This document shows, piece after piece, positions 11,561 to 25,240 of a stretch of 64,000 nucleotides of DNA; position 1 is the stretch's first letter, and each line of letters starts with the position of its first letter. The position numbers and the translations under genes were made by a program. This stretch comes from Pachypanchax playfairii (taxonomy: Eukaryota > Chordata > Actinopteri > Cyprinodontiformes > Aplocheilidae). The notes under the pieces are model-generated. The model did no database searches. It was not told the DNA's origin and was given only the letters and a program-made list of their open reading frames with translations. The stretch covers positions 4,458,336 through 4,522,335 of the forward strand of contig SSNP01000029.1 in assembly GCA_006937955.1 (NCBI GenBank), read 5' to 3'.

Positions 11561-13900
11561 TGAAATGCAAATGGGGCCAAACAGAATGTAATTGCTGCCG
11601 TGTGATGATTACGAGGGAGAACTAATGATGTCCCGACACTGAGGTCAGGTTGGGTTTAATTAGAAGAGGCACAATCAGTGTCACTCATGTCTTGAGCTCT
11701 CCTTTTCCTGGTGCTGCCTGGGCTCGTGCCAGCAGGCTCTCCTGGAGGAATGAAAGAAAACAGCTGCTGATAAGAAAGGGAAGACTCCTTTTGTTCTGGC
11801 TGAGGCAGTTTTGGAAATGGAGCCCCATAAAATATGTTTGTCTGCAAATAAAGATGGAATGGGGGCTGTTACTGCTGCAGATGTGATGGATTTAACTAAA
11901 CACAAACAAACTGAACCATCTCCCATTTTTCTTTCAGTTTAACCGTGAGTTATTGTTTTGCAGAAATATGTTGTGCGACCGAGCAAATTACCTAAACAAG
12001 GATCCCAGATCGGACAGATGAGTGAGACCGGCCAAGGAGAATAACTGTGGCCAACATTCCTGATTATCCAATCAGCACTCCAAAAACATCAATTCCATCT
12101 CGTCAATAGATAATTAAGAGGGATAATTGGCTGGCGGCTCTCTGGGCAGACATGCACTGCTGGTAACGTTCCATCCCTTACCTCAGCATTACACACACAC
12201 ACACACACACAAAGCAGGGACATCTGTCTGCTGAAGGTCAGAATTATGTCTGAGGCAACAGGATGGAGTTAAAAATCCAAGTTTTTAATCTTATTGTACA
12301 AAAATATATATTTTAGCTAGTTGTATTCTCTGGAAATTTTGAGTCAGCTGTTCCTCTCAAGAATCTGGTACGAGACACTTCAAGTCCTCAAGTTCAGAGT
12401 TTTGGGGTTTTTTGTGTAATTCTCTTCCATCTTCATTAGAGCTGTTCATCCTGTTATACACGAGTGTCTCTGAAGTACAGGCCAGCAGATTTAACCAGAC
12501 AGGACTACAGATTTAAAACATTGACCTGCTTGGTCTCAACAGCTGTGCACTAATCCATCCCATTGCTCTGACTGTCCTCCCCCTTTTTACTGCTTTAGTG
12601 AATAGCAAGGTCCTTAATGTGTGAGATCAAGAGGAAAATAAGACTCTCCAAATGGAATCAAATCACACAGTGAGGCTGCCCAGCTTGCAGCGAAGGGTCC
12701 CGACAACATTAAGGGCCAGAAAGAGACGGCAATTGGACTGTAATTCTTTTTCAGCTATTAGCTCATCACAGCATGCTGTTTGCTACTTTGTTTGATTAAG
12801 TTCTCGCCTCCTTTTTGGTCTAAAATGATTTAATTAACTAGCAAACAGAAGCTGAATCTCACTTTGGTGTACAACAAGGTAATGATCAGTCCCTTTTATC
12901 TGTTTAAAAATACAGAATTACAGGGAGAGAAGATCTCTGTCCAGTCAACCTTGTAATTTGTAGCATTTTCATGGTTTATTTATGGTCAGAGAAGCTGCCT
13001 GTTCTCGTATATCCCAGATCCAACAAGGTAAGGTGGGTAAGGGTGTATCGATTTGGGTTGACTCTGCAGTCCTACCCCTACAGCTTCAGCGTTGCCCTCT
13101 TGCAGTTTGTATTCATCTCAAGCTTTTAGCCCTCTAGCCCTTGTGAACTGGCTCTCATTCAGTGGCCTGTTTCTTGGCTCTCACGAGGCCCAATCCCATT
13201 CCCATGCATTCAATATTCCCATTATAAGCTCATTAGTCTAGTCATTGTTTTGGGGCTCATTAATAGGATATCCATCGTCTTAGACACCTCTGAATTACCA
13301 TGTCACAGCGCGACCCCTTTCAGAGAATCATCAGTGAGGTGAATTTGTGTGACTGTGTTTTGGTGCTTCTGTGTCGACCTTGAGTTTGCTGACAAGCCCC
13401 TCTAGAAACCTGCTGACACACTTCATGTAGAAACATAAGCGCCCTCACATGCACAACCGCCGTACCATACCTACTTGCTCCCGGAGGTTTGCCCGTCATT
13501 GATGCAGAGGGGGTGGGGCTGGATTGGGATTTTTAACATGCCAAGCAGGTCCTCCCATGCATTCATATTGATCCTCCAAGGGCTCCGTGGCCTGCTTTTC
13601 CTTTCTTTCTCCAACAGCGGAGGCCATTCATCACTGAGACCATGACTGGAGAGCTCAAACAGTTAGTCTGAGAGGAATGGGCGGTGCCAGGCTGGGTCAT
13701 GCCACACCAAACCTGTTTCTCTCCTCAGCAGAGCTGAAGCCTTGATACAGTGGTTTATGGTGTGATCTGTTCATCTTACTACAGGAGTCAGCCATAGATT
13801 GCTGGTCAATGCATAGTATTTCCCTCAAGTATTCACTTTGCATGTCCTTATTTGCAAGGAAGAAATCCAACAACCCAACAGTCAAGATGTTATGTTGGAC
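11561..13900. promoter_or_regulatory. Candidate conserved non-coding cluster
   Basis: Sequence in 11990-12180 and 13180-13320 is complex and rich in homeodomain and CCAAT-type words (ATCCAATCAGC at about 12067, ATAATTAAG, GCTCATTAATAGG). It has few low-complexity runs apart from an AC microsatellite at 12191-12211. No exon is recognised. Long-range enhancers are expected around arid1b, but conservation must be measured. Confidence 0.25.
12191..12211. repeat. (AC)n microsatellite
   Basis: Simple dinucleotide run of about ten AC units, uninterrupted. Confidence 0.95.
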
Positions 13901-14279
13901 GTAAATATGACAGCCATCTTTAACCTGTACTCAAAACAGATATAAACATCCAGATCCTGTTTGTGTCTCATTGTTTCACTGGTTTACAATTACTGTGGGT
14001 TTCTTCATTCACTTACTGCCTCATGCCACACCTAGGTCCTCCCCCGCACTCTCATGTTTGATTGATGGTGACTTTCGATGCCACCGGGAGATGTGCAATC
14101 CAGCTGGGCTGCCAAGGATTCAGCCTCAGCCTAAGTTTGGGCCATGACAAGGACGAACGCAGAGAGAGATGGATGGATGGTGGGAGGAAGCAGAACAGGC
14201 TTGAGCACTGGATGTGTTTTAAATAACTTTGACAGAGGAGTTTGAACTGTCTCTCAGGGCTGGAGCTAATCTGATGTGA

Positions 14280-14640
14280 GAGGATGCCACACAGAGGCTG
14301 ATAGGACACAGAGATAGAGGAGAGGAGGAAAAAGCAGGGGGGAGAGAGAAAGGGTAATAGAGGTGCTCACTCAGCTGGTGGGAAATCTGCCCTCTACATC
14401 TTTTCATCTCTCTAACCTCTCTCCTTCTCACTTTGCCCCTGCCTCCCTCACCCACTTACATCCATTTACCGACAACCCCCCATGCCCTCACTTCTCTCCC
14501 TTTCCATCCCTTTCACACTTTGCGTCACTCTCGCCTCCCTCCATCTCTCTCCCTGTTGTCTCCTTCACCATCTCCCCCTGCCATCACCGCTCCCTCCCTC
14601 TGTCTTTCACAGACGATTTAGGAAGCCACAGCCTCTCCCT
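14280..14640. repeat. Polypurine block followed by polypyrimidine block
   Basis: The plus strand is strongly purine-rich at 14310-14365 (GAGGAGAGGAGGAAAAAGC and similar). It then turns strongly pyrimidine-rich from about 14395 to 14615 (CTCCCTCCATCTCTCTCCCTG type). Opposite bias on one strand allows imperfect hairpin or triplex pairing. No tandem unit is exact. Confidence 0.7.
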
Positions 14641-15140
14641 TCCATTTATGAAATTGCTCATGTTATTTCCTGCCCCTCACCCCTCGTGGCCAGCTATCCC
14701 TCATAAGTCTTAGCGAATGCCTCCTCTCTGTGCACATAGCCCCCCACACAGCCCAGTCCCTCCATTTAGAAGCCACAGCTCAGTGGCACTGCTCAAAAAA
14801 CTCACAAAAAAATGATGAGCAGGCTAATGTATTCCTGAACAGTATGGCTTGACCCTGACTCTGTGACCCTGCCATAACGGTGAGTGGTCATTTTTAATCC
14901 CCACCTGTGGCCTGTTGTTTACCCCATCTCCCTCTAGCTACTGTAAAAATGGCACATGCCCTCCAATTTTTCCTGTGGCTGCATTTTTTATGGCTCACTG
15001 CTCTTCAACCATCACTTTTATGAGCATTGTCTGGAGTCAAAGATTTAAAGGGCCTGAAATCATTTTCTACATGTAATTAGGAAACATATACTGTTTAAGG
15101 CCTTAGATTTGGATTAAATTTGGCCCAAACTGAATGTTTT

Positions 15141-15159
15141 TGGCCACTTGGGGGCAGCG
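15141..15159 (+). promoter_or_regulatory. Strong CTCF-like motif
   Basis: TGGCCACTTGGGGGCAGCG matches the 19-position CTCF consensus YGRCCASYAGRKGGCRSYR at 18 positions; the exception is T for A at position 9. It lies 10.5 kb upstream of the arid1b start codon and points towards the gene. Occupancy is unknown. Confidence 0.5.
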
Positions 15160-16560
15160 AAGCAAGGTGTATACATGACTCAAACTCAACAAATTAACTA
15201 AAAGAGTCATCTAATTACTTATCAGTACACTGGAGAAATTATTGAGTTAAATTTAAAGCTCTGTTGACTTAATTCAAGTTAAATTTTAAGCAAATTTTAA
15301 AACCCTATTTACCAATGTTTAAACTTTATTTGTTTCTTAAACAAATACTTCACATCCTTTTTAAAAGCATTTCTTTTTAGCTAAAGCAGAACATTTTCAA
15401 ACTATTCAACCTTAATGAACTGCTGTGTTTTTCAGAGTAATTGGATGTAGTGTATACACTGTGCAGAGCAAGCATGTAACCTTACACAATGGAAGGGACC
15501 CATTTGAAAAGATGTGCAAGCATGCGTGCATGCCTAACCTGTGACCATGTGCATGGAAGCACACATAAATGTATTTTTCAGGTTACTGTGTGATATAGAG
15601 CAGAACAGAAAGAAAAGCCAGAAATGAGTGTGAAATGATTGAAAAAATAAAGTCCAAATTTCAACCATGGTGGTGCTTCACTTCCTGCTGGGTGGGGGAT
15701 AGAACAGAGCAGCAAGAGGAGAAACATTGAGTGAAGGGGTGTGAGGTCAGTGTTGGAGTGTGGTGTCCTGTCCTTGTGCCTCCTCCACTCTCCTCCTCTT
15801 AGCCTTCCCTTCTCGTCTCTCAGCCTGTTTCTGGCTCATTACCCTCTCCTCCAGCAGACTTTTCCCCAAGCGGCAGTGAAAAGAACTGTCCTCTCTCCCT
15901 CTCACCGACAGCCGCAGCCTGAGTACTGCCCTGCCCTCCTGATATTAATCAACACACACATACACACTCCTTTAAGCTGAGGTACACATTCTCCCCTGTG
16001 AGCTGTTCTCTCCTCTTGGCCCTCACTTGCAAATGAGACATCCAACCTCTTGCAGCAGGCGAGGGACAGGATATTAGAAAAGTTTTATTGGAAAGAAACT
16101 TTTCATTATATGATGGTGTGTGAGTGACTTACTGGGAAGAGATGAACTGTATGGCTGTAGGGCTGTTTCCTCTTCTTATAGTATAATTTCAAAATTTTTG
16201 TTTGTTTTTGAGGTATATTTATTTAGAGTAGTTGTACTTGTACATGATGTAAATCAAACTAATCTCAGTTTGAATGTTAATATAGAGTAAGTTAATGGCT
16301 GAATCCCAGTTTAATCTGTAAAAACCTTTTGAGGAAATTCTTAGTTTTTTGCAGACCCAAATACTAATATTAATGTTGCTATATCAACAAATAAAACCTA
16401 ATGATGTTATCTAGAAACTCTTTGGAATGATAAAGATGATAAATTGTAGCTTTCAGTTTCATTTGCCAGGAAAAAAAAAAAGAGCTGCAAAAAGAGCTGC
16501 AAAAAACACGAGTCAGAGACATAAAGGTAGTTGATTTGTTTTTCAGCGTTCTGTCACTGT

Positions 16561-19500
16561 TTACTGCACATGTTATTTTACTGTTTAAAAATATCCCAGA
16601 GCATCTGCCCTCTTATCTTGCCCCGTTTGGCCTTTCTTAAAACCTGTGCCCGCTGACAGTCTGCCAGGTGTACCCATACCCAGGAGACATGCCTGGTGTC
16701 ATCGATCAAAGTGGGCTCACCTAGACTGCAAAGGGACAGAGGATGCCCACTGTGAAGAGGGGGAGAGGAGCACTGAGAGCATCCTTGAGGTTGGTACGTG
16801 TGACATTAGCTGGCTGACTTCCCTCTCCTCACAGCAAAGCTCACAGCCTCAGCTCTACCTTCACAGACTTGCTGGTTATGTGACCTGATGTCCAAGTGCC
16901 ATATTCCCTGGCAGGGAATCAGAATATGAAATGATCACATTATTCACGTCCTACCTTTGACATTGTCTGTTAGCTGTGCAGCAGGAAAGCTGAGGTATAA
17001 AGCCACAATCTGGCAAAGCTGTCCACCTGCGGCAAGCGGCCAGGAAATCCAGCAGCATCCCACACGTCTCTTGTGGGTTGTTTCACAATATCATTCAAAA
17101 CAATGCCCATCAAAATTTTAACCATCTCAAATTTGATGCTGTGCTAATAGCTTAGCCTTCATTATTATGGTGCTGTCTCCTGGGCGTTCCTCGAGTCTTC
17201 CTGTACTGATGAGAGTGCCTGGACACCGGGGAGTCTGTCTTTTTTCTCAGGGAGACTATGCAATTTAAACCTGCCTCTGGCATGTAGATATTACTCCCTG
17301 GCGACAAGGCTGAAAATTAATGGAAATTGTTTTAGAGAAATCATTATTAACATTCTCCTTTGGATGCCCTTTTGTCATCTCATCCTTTTTTGCTTCTTTG
17401 GTTTTATTCTCACACAAGTGCATGCAGTCAATGACATACCTGCCAGTGTGTAACTGTGTGAGGAAAAGTGAATAATCAGATTAATAATTAATAGTCACAT
17501 TGTCAATGAGTACATGTGTTGGTACCATAAGAAATATAAATCATACATTTAAGATTTTAACTATTTTCCTTCCTAAACACATACAACTGCATTTTTAAGC
17601 AGGATTGATTCTGAGGCTCATCTGTTTGAAACTGTCTTTGTATTTTCTGAAGAAGTGGTGAATGTGGTTAATTTAAAAACAACAGGCTCACTCTGCTCTG
17701 AAACCAGAAAATCACATCTCTTTGCACATACAACTCAATTTCACACCCCTGGCCGGATTAAGAAGGGCTCTTTTGCTCTGGGCTTGCATGGGGAAAAAGG
17801 GTAAATATCACCCTTGTTCCTGGTGCCGGAAAATCCGCTATTTAAATGAGGAGTAATATAACTGACATTTTCCAGTTCATTATGCAGCCCCTGACCTTCA
17901 CGATGCACGGCTTGGATACTTCTCTGGCAAAAAGGAAGGCCTGGTTTTCTCTAATGGGAAATGTTTGACCTTGTCAGGAACTAAAGGGGTGAGGTCAGGG
18001 CTGAAGGAGGCTGTAATTGCCCCAGGAGAAATGGGACGCAACAGAGGAACACCTACAACAATCACTGGGAGCACTGTAACACTCAAAACAGTAGTTAAAC
18101 AGCTCCAAAACGACTTCAAAATAAAACAACTGATTGCTAGAAACAAGTAAATAATTTGTGTATTTTAGAAAGAGCCTTGGATACATTATGTAAATTTCTG
18201 ATTTGCAGGGATAATCTATAGCTGCTGAATGTGTATTACATCATCTGGTCTTCAGATTTATGTTTAACTCCGTTTGTGGCCAAACTGAAGAAGCTTATCG
18301 CAGATGGATTCAACTAATCTTCAACTGGCTCTTTGCCTTCATGTACAACTGCACTTTAAAGACTCCTTGGGATTTCAGATAAATCCATCGCACTCAGTCA
18401 CCAGTCATAATAGAAAGCAATCATATCAGGGAGTCTTTCATGGATTAGGTTGTTTTGAATGTGACTTATAATCGCTTCCATTTGTGTAAACTACAATGAT
18501 ATTCACTGGGTGCCTGGCAGATAATCTTATTACCAAGTTGCCTTTTGTTTTCGGCTGCCTTGCTTTTATTCTTTATTAAAACATTTTGTTGCATTAAACA
18601 TGCTAATTTGAGGCTGGCCATAATTGGGGTCTTGCTTTAAGAAAAAAACTCCCCTGTTTGGAGGAAGATTAGCAATTTCATCTTCAGGATTATGCACAGA
18701 GTAGAGTGAAAGCCCATGAAATAGACTTGCTTTTTCCATTATGTTTAAAGCCACTCAAGCTTAATAATACTAAGAGAAAATGAATTATTCTCCACATAAC
18801 ACCACTGTCTTATGACTTAAAGATGTCAGATGGGATGAGATCCTTCATCTGATTGTCCACTCGGTATGTTCCCAGGACTAAACTCGTTAAGCCAATCAAC
18901 TTTCAAACAGACATTAAAATCCTGGTTATTCTACATCTGCAAATTTAAATTGTTTAGCAAAAGTCCAACATTCACTGTCAAGCTGTCAAATCTTCTTTAT
19001 TACAATCATCTGAGTCTGAACAGCAGCAGATGTAGCTCTGGAAACCAGAAGTGAAAGTGTAAGGCAGATAAAACCCAGCAAGTCACACAGGAATCCTCAT
19101 TGATCATCGGTGGCTTTTTCATGAGCCTCAGATGTGGAGAGATCAGAGCTTGAATCTTACTATGAAATGATATCTCACAATGTGAAACGATTCCCAGATC
19201 TGCTAAAAAATGTCAAAGACAGTGCAAAGAGAATATTCAGGTGTCAGTATTTCTGCCTGGTTCACCTTGGGGTCTAATAAGTGATCACAGAGGAAAAAAA
19301 AAAACAGGGGAAGCTCTGCCCCATTATGGTGAGCAACTTTTGATTTTGTGTCAAAACATATTTAAAATTTGAACAGTGCCATCATTTCTGTGGTGTGCTG
19401 CTCTCTCCGTGGGGCTTGTCACAGGAGGCGTCAAGGCGATACACGAGGCTCCTTTCATTTTTCTGTCTGACATGTTAAGTGTGATGGTACAAAGAGGTTC

Positions 19501-21900
19501 CATTTTAATTGTTTGGACAGATCACTCAAGAGAAAGGGGGCTTTGATTTAGGGTGTTGACAGAATAGGCACAGGCTTGCTGAGATGCTTTGGTGTCTGCC
19601 TTGCCATTACTGGCACTGTGCTGCATTGATCTTAATAGGTTGCTTAGCTCGGACTGAATCTGAGCTAAAGGCCAAACTTCGTCCAGCTTTTCACTCTATA
19701 TATTGTTGAGGGGATGATGATGCAATGAAACACTATGATGTAGAGATTACCTGATGCTTGATCGTAAGTGTTTTACAGGATAAATTTTCAAGGAAATTCG
19801 GGGAAGGTGCCAAAAGCCAATGATGTATAAGCCCATATCTGCTGTATGTTCAATATCTGTTATACAAGACAAATGGACACTTGATCTGAGCTATTTGGTC
19901 ACTATATAAAATAGGAATATCCTTCAATGAATCGCAGCATGAGGTGAGAAATCACCTGTGGATGGCCCATAATGTAATAGAGTATTCCTTTTGAATGGGC
20001 GGGGAACCATAATGTTGCACAGTCCATTAATATTCTCCTGCCGTGCCCACGTCCTGGCTCTCTACTCCAGGGGAATGATTAGTGTGACGGACGATGAGGC
20101 GATGACACAAGAAAACAACTTCCCCACCTCCCTTCTCTTCTCTCCCCTTTTCTTCACCTACCCTCATCCCTTCAACACAACAGCCACAAATTACCCACTT
20201 TACGCTCAATATTATCAGGGCTGATCATTGCTGTCCATAATTAGAGTCTTAGTGTCATCTTGCCTCCATTAGGCTAACAATAGAGCTTTGGAATAAGGCC
20301 ACTTTGGGCAAATAACATGTTGAGAACACTTGACTTTTGTGAAGAGATAGTCAAAAGCATCTGAAGCTATTACTGATCCAAACAGCCTTGGATGGTTCTA
20401 TGGCAGCTGTGTTTGTGCAGGATCACATCCATGCACACAACACCTACACTTTTTAAGCTTAAATTGTGACAGTTTTCCTTTCTGTGTGCATATTCCTTTG
20501 ACAGAGACACAAATACAAATATCAGAGACCAGGCTGCAGTCTAGTGGAGCTTGTATTTCAATCACAGGGCATTAGATAGCTTGCTGCTGGTTTCCTTGCA
20601 GGCTATGTAGAGAGATAGCGCGTGCTCCGTATTCTGAGCCCAGACCCCTTTTGATCTTCGTCATTGCCCCTCTAAGACATCATTGTGTAACACTGTAAAA
20701 GGGAATGGCTTCATGGAGTGAAGGAAATATCAAGGAAGTTATACATAAATATTAGATAAGATCAAAACAGCCAGTTGCTCTCAGACTTTCAGCTCCTGGG
20801 TCAAGCCATCAAAAGTTTCTCAGATTTTTCTCCTGCCACTCAAACTGAGAGGAGAGGATTGAGCTTCAAAATAGAAAAATCCATGTACTGTCCAATTGTT
20901 TTACTAATACCCCACTAATACTGCACAAATCTACTGTTTAGTTTTATTCTGATCAACACTTTGTCATTATTCATTACTCACTTGTTTTCATTACCATCTC
21001 TAATGCAACAGAGCGCCAAACCTGAAGAGATTAATAGGCAGAATTCTCCAATTTTTTTCTCCTCCACTCCTGAGCTGACACAAATTGGAGAAATATCACT
21101 TTGATCATGCCTCCTGCACAAACAAAACACAAACCTAATTAGCCTCATTCACAACCGTTCCAAAAGCCTGTTTGTTGCGAAATCCTTCTTTTTCCAACTC
21201 TTTTTTTAAAGATAAAACTAAGTTGGAAGAATATTAGTGTTTTACCTCTGTAGATCTGAAAGTGAGGGCATTTTGAAAGTGTTTCTATAAGATGAGTACC
21301 AAATTAAGGGTGTCGTGTTACATTTGACCCTTGAAATAACAGAAGGAGTGTGGCAGCAGTTACCACGGCAGCCGATTCACGCTAACTTTTTAATAAGAGT
21401 CTATTTCAACTTATAAATATGCTAAATCTACCATAAAATGAGTAAAATGTGTGTCTTTTTCTTCTGGTGCCAATGATTTCTTGTAAAAGTTGATGCAACA
21501 CATCAGTGACAATTTGCCAGCAGGAATTTTTCCAAATAACGTCAATGCACCAAGGCTATACAGCATTTGAAGTGTTCATTTACTGCAAGCAGCATGAAGT
21601 CTACCTTGCAAGGCTAGCGGATTAGCTCACGTTGCCTCGCAAACACATGCAATGACTGCCGGCGAGCTCTTCCCCATTAGGTTGGCACATCAAAGGCGGC
21701 AGGAGAAGTTCTTCACAGGCAGTTAAAAGTGGGCTCAGTGTGGATCTTGTAAATACCGTCTTTGAGTCAGTGCCTCTCGGGGGACACTTCACACACTCCT
21801 TCAGTCGGGCGAAAGGGAGGGTGAGAGCAGCAGTGACAGGCATCAGAAGGGGAGGAAGGGATGGAGGTATGGGGAATAGAGGATGCAGGGTTGTGGGGTT
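16561..21900. other. Non-coding flank with candidate conserved elements
   Basis: No exon recognised. Several sub-blocks have balanced, non-repetitive sequence typical of conserved elements: about 16640-16900, 17750-17930, 18240-18540 and 20020-20300. The last has ATGATTAGTGTGACGG and CATAATTAGAGTC words. Without an alignment these cannot be ranked. Short frames such as 17965-18150 show no family match. Confidence 0.4.
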
Positions 21901-23100
21901 TTAGAAAGCCTGGTCCCCTGTCACTATCAGAATCGGATCTGTGGCTTAAAAAAGGTGGAAAAAAATATCACTCAACTCTCCTGTTTCTTTCTCACTCTCA
22001 TCCTCATCCTCCTCTTCACACTTCACATGCTAGCTGACAGCGAAAGTGGAGCATGGCTGTTTTCCGATTTCTTTTGAGTCATGTTTTTCATAACACATAA
22101 ATAGAGCATGCAGTGTCCTGGGAATTCTGTGATTCTGTGTTACGGTATATAGGCGGACACAATAGCATCCACTCTTCTGAAGTGTTGTTGAAAACATTTT
22201 ATCCATCATAGCTGTTTGTAGGGCTCTGCTGAGGCCCTCAACTCCACAAGGAGCAGAAAGGGAAAAGATGTGTTTCACTAGTAGCCACACACACACCAAA
22301 ACACACATGCAATAAGCTCCCAAGACCATCGTTGCCTGGTTTTGTACAATGATCAATGCAAATGCTGTTATTTACCCAAGCTTGAAATGAAAAGACTATG
22401 GATCAATTTGATGCACTTCCATATGGTGTGCTTTCAATAGCTGGATGGGTTTTTGTCTCAGTTACGTCCTCTCTCTCGACTCTTTATCCAACTAGTCTTC
22501 ATTTTTAAAAAGAGGCCCTCCAAGATCAGTGATGCAAAATAAACTACTTTTCTGTCTTCCATGTACACAATCCTCCATGCATTCACTTTTTGCACCCTCC
22601 TTCTGTCTTTTTCTTGCAAACGCGCCCACTCTTTGACATTAGGGCTGAATATATCGGAGCTGTATGTGTGCATTCGTGCATGTTTGTGTGCTTTGGGCTG
22701 ACCCACTTTCTGTGCTTGGCCAGGCTTGTGCTGCTGCTGCTGCTGTCTGCTGTGCTGCAAAGGGGGAGATCCCTGCAGACTCCCCCAGAACAGGCTCCAG
22801 CTCTCCTCCTGACAGACACTCACCATGGCATGTTATCCCCCCATGGATTGGAGACCTCAGCCTCTCTGTCAGCATATACGTGTATGTGTGTGTCTTAGAT
22901 CCACCTTGATGCAGATGCACAAACAAGTCTTCAAAAAATGCATGCACATGGAGCCCAGACAGCCACTGCATTCCTAACTATGCACACACACACATTAGAG
23001 ACACATACCATCTCATATCTGTATATTTTTAATTCCATCCACCCTCCTCAGGCTCCTCCTCCTCTCTTCCCTGTGTTTGTCTGGAGTTATTGTTTCAATC
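21901..23100. other. Non-coding sequence with short repeats
   Basis: No gene recognised. A CTG/CTGCTG run near 22730-22750, CA-rich words (22290-22310, 22980-22995) and several mutually overlapping open frames on both strands are present. The overlaps in many frames point to chance. Composition is relatively balanced, so a conserved element is possible. Confidence 0.5.
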
Positions 23101-23470
23101 TTGCTGCATCAGGGGGCCCCTGAAGGTTATAAATTAAACATAAATGCAAATGCGCTGAGCTATTGCCCTCCTCCACCTCCCTTCTTTCACACACACACAC
23201 ACATCCTCTGCTTTCAAACAGATCAGTGTGTCTACGAATTAATAGGAGAACAGTGGGATTATTTTAATGAGCGAGAAAGGGAAATTAGAGTTGCAAAGCC
23301 ACAGCGTGGCACACCCAGAGCTGCAGCCGAGGCAACGGTTTGAAAAGCCGGGCGCCATCATAGAATATGCTAATGCCCCAGGTCCCCTCACTGTCAGCCT
23401 CATCGCTGCTTTAGTAGATCAGTGCTCAGGCTTTGATCTTGCATGCTGATGAGAGACAGATTCATCATGT
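23101..23470. promoter_or_regulatory. Candidate enhancer with octamer sites, 2.2 kb upstream
   Basis: A perfect octamer ATGCAAAT (23144-23151), an octamer variant ATGCTAAT near 23367, ATTATTTTAATGAGCG and GCAGCCGAGGCAACGG words occur in a block without simple repeats apart from a CA run (23189-23204). The shape is that of a proximal developmental enhancer of arid1b. The function is inferred only. Confidence 0.3.
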
Positions 23471-25240
23471 GTTCAAAAAGCAGGAAAGGTGTGGACACGG
23501 CTTCTTACTCAGGAAATGTGTAATCTATTATCTGGCACTTATCCAATAAAATGAATCACTCAGTAATGTTTTCTGTTTACGTACAAAGCCATGGCAGTCA
23601 TCTTCTGTCACCTGTGTGGTTTCCCTTTCACATTTGCATAAAGATTGGATATGAATGTCTTTGTGTGCCCTATAGATAAATAGCCATCTGGTGTGTTGAC
23701 GCTATAGGTCGGGCCTTAACACACTGAATGTGAACACTGTTGAGTCTTTGTTGCTGGACCATAATAATATTATTGCTTTTACTCTCTGCCATATGGCTCA
23801 TAAAGGCTAGCAACTAGGAAAGGTTTCTGGAAAAGGCTCTTATTTATCTCTCATGAGTGTGTTCTATTTGGAAACAGTGAATCAAGCCTCTTACTGTCAT
23901 GTAATAATGTAAATTTGTTTTTTTTTTTCATTCATATGATGCAAACATTTTCTTAAATGTGCATTTTTTATTTATTTTTCTTAGCTGTGTCCTGTTGAGA
24001 CATAAAATTGGTTTTACTTTTATTTAATTACTTTGATTTTCAACCTCCAGCTTGTAATAACTCTATATCTCCAGCAGGGGTCTTCCCATTGTCATGGACA
24101 CGGCTTCTCGTGGATTGTGCCACCTTGCTTTTCACACGTGTGACATAAATCAAGAAAGATAAGATTGACACGACTCCAACCTTTTTAATTATCGTGTCAA
24201 TAATCGTCATATTTACCTCCATCAGTGGTATAACGACCTTCCTCCCGTTTGTTCCCATCATCATCATCATCATCATTATTATCATGGCCATAACGCTCAT
24301 CTCTAAAACCCTCTTTCCCACCGCCTTCATCCTCCCCTCCATCCCTCTTTCATCTGCAGCTCCCTCTGTTGATCAAATGCATCTGATCTCATCAAAGCAG
24401 ACCCTCTGCTCATTCAAGTCCCAGCAGACACCCTGGCTTCTTTACTAAGCACTATTTTGCATTCATGTTTGGATACCATCGATGGGATAGGATATCTTGT
24501 AGACTTTGGTTTTGTGTTGTCCTACACTGCAGCCTGGGGATATATTTTTTTTCAATTTTTTTCAAAATCATGTTTGAAAAAGTAAAATCTTCTGAGGGAA
24601 ATTAAAGAACAAACCCATGTATTCAAAAATATATACATAAAGACCAAAATGTAAATTACTTTATATGACAGTCAGGGAAATCTAATAAAGTGACCTCTGA
24701 GAACCATTTTTTCTGCAGTCTCAATAAATTGTTCTATTTATTGAAACACGAGAACATTTTCATGGCTGGAAAAGAGTGATTGGAGCATGTTGTGGATGGA
24801 AACTGTGATATCGCGGAATTATACCTCCCTATAGTGTGATTGCATTCTTATTCTGATGGCAACGTGATTGCACATCGTCTGTGGTTGCTTGTCCGACTGC
24901 TGTCAGAGCTGCAGAGAAAGTGGCTCCAGTGGAGGGACAGAGGAGCTGGGAGAGGGAAAAGCAGATCTGGATAATGGAGTAGTAACACGCAAAAACTTAT
25001 TTGTCTTTGTCTAAATTAAAGTTGTGGAGCGATAAAACGCTCTAGTGCGTAATTTGGCAAAGTCCAATTGTTCATGTTTGTTTTTAAACATAAATTACAT
25101 CCACAGAGATGAAGAATGCTTTCTCACACATATGAAGCGTTATTAATATAAATCTAAACGTCTGAATGAAAATAAGGAAACATAAATGATAACAAATCAT
25201 GTTGTTTAATCAATATATACCATTTCTTATAAATCTATCC
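23471..25240. other. Proximal upstream flank
   Basis: AT-rich, with no exon. An imperfect (ATC)n run at 24256-24285 explains the methionine/isoleucine-rich open frames seen on both strands here. CpG is scarce until about 25240, where it rises sharply into the promoter. Confidence 0.6.
24256..24285. repeat. (ATC)n trinucleotide microsatellite
   Basis: Six ATC units followed by two ATT units and a final ATC. It is non-coding and produces spurious Met-rich or Ile-rich frames. Confidence 0.9.

Larger units (their letters stand above)
13901..16560. other. Non-coding sequence with purine/pyrimidine-biased tracts
   Basis: No gene. It includes the purine-to-pyrimidine switch at 14280-14700, a CTCF-like site at 15141-15159, a second milder CT-rich tract at 15778-15900, and a small A-rich tandem with GAGCTGC units (16471-16504). 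The overlapping long open frames in 14360-14713 come from the CT-rich composition, which lacks stop codons, and not from coding. Confidence 0.6.

Noticed and set aside
14363..14713. Overlapping plus-strand open frames of 62-116 codons
   Set aside because: All three overlapping frames are open because the stretch is CT-rich and stop-poor. The translations are Ser/Pro/Leu low complexity with no family signature.
15230..15310. TTAAATTTAA-type reiterated AT-rich stretch as a possible MITE
   Set aside because: The repeats are too short and too close to AT-rich background to support an element.
22458..22971. Several open frames on both strands over the same bases, up to 122 codons
   Set aside because: They overlap in many frames, start mostly from non-ATG or weak contexts, and show no domain. 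Coding in all of them is impossible, and none looks better than the others.
23685..23700. CTCF-like GCCATCTGGTG
   Set aside because: Only the central core fits; three positions of the 15-base consensus fail.
24040..24448. Met-rich and Ile-rich frames on opposite strands
   Set aside because: They are produced by the imperfect (ATC)n microsatellite at 24256-24285.
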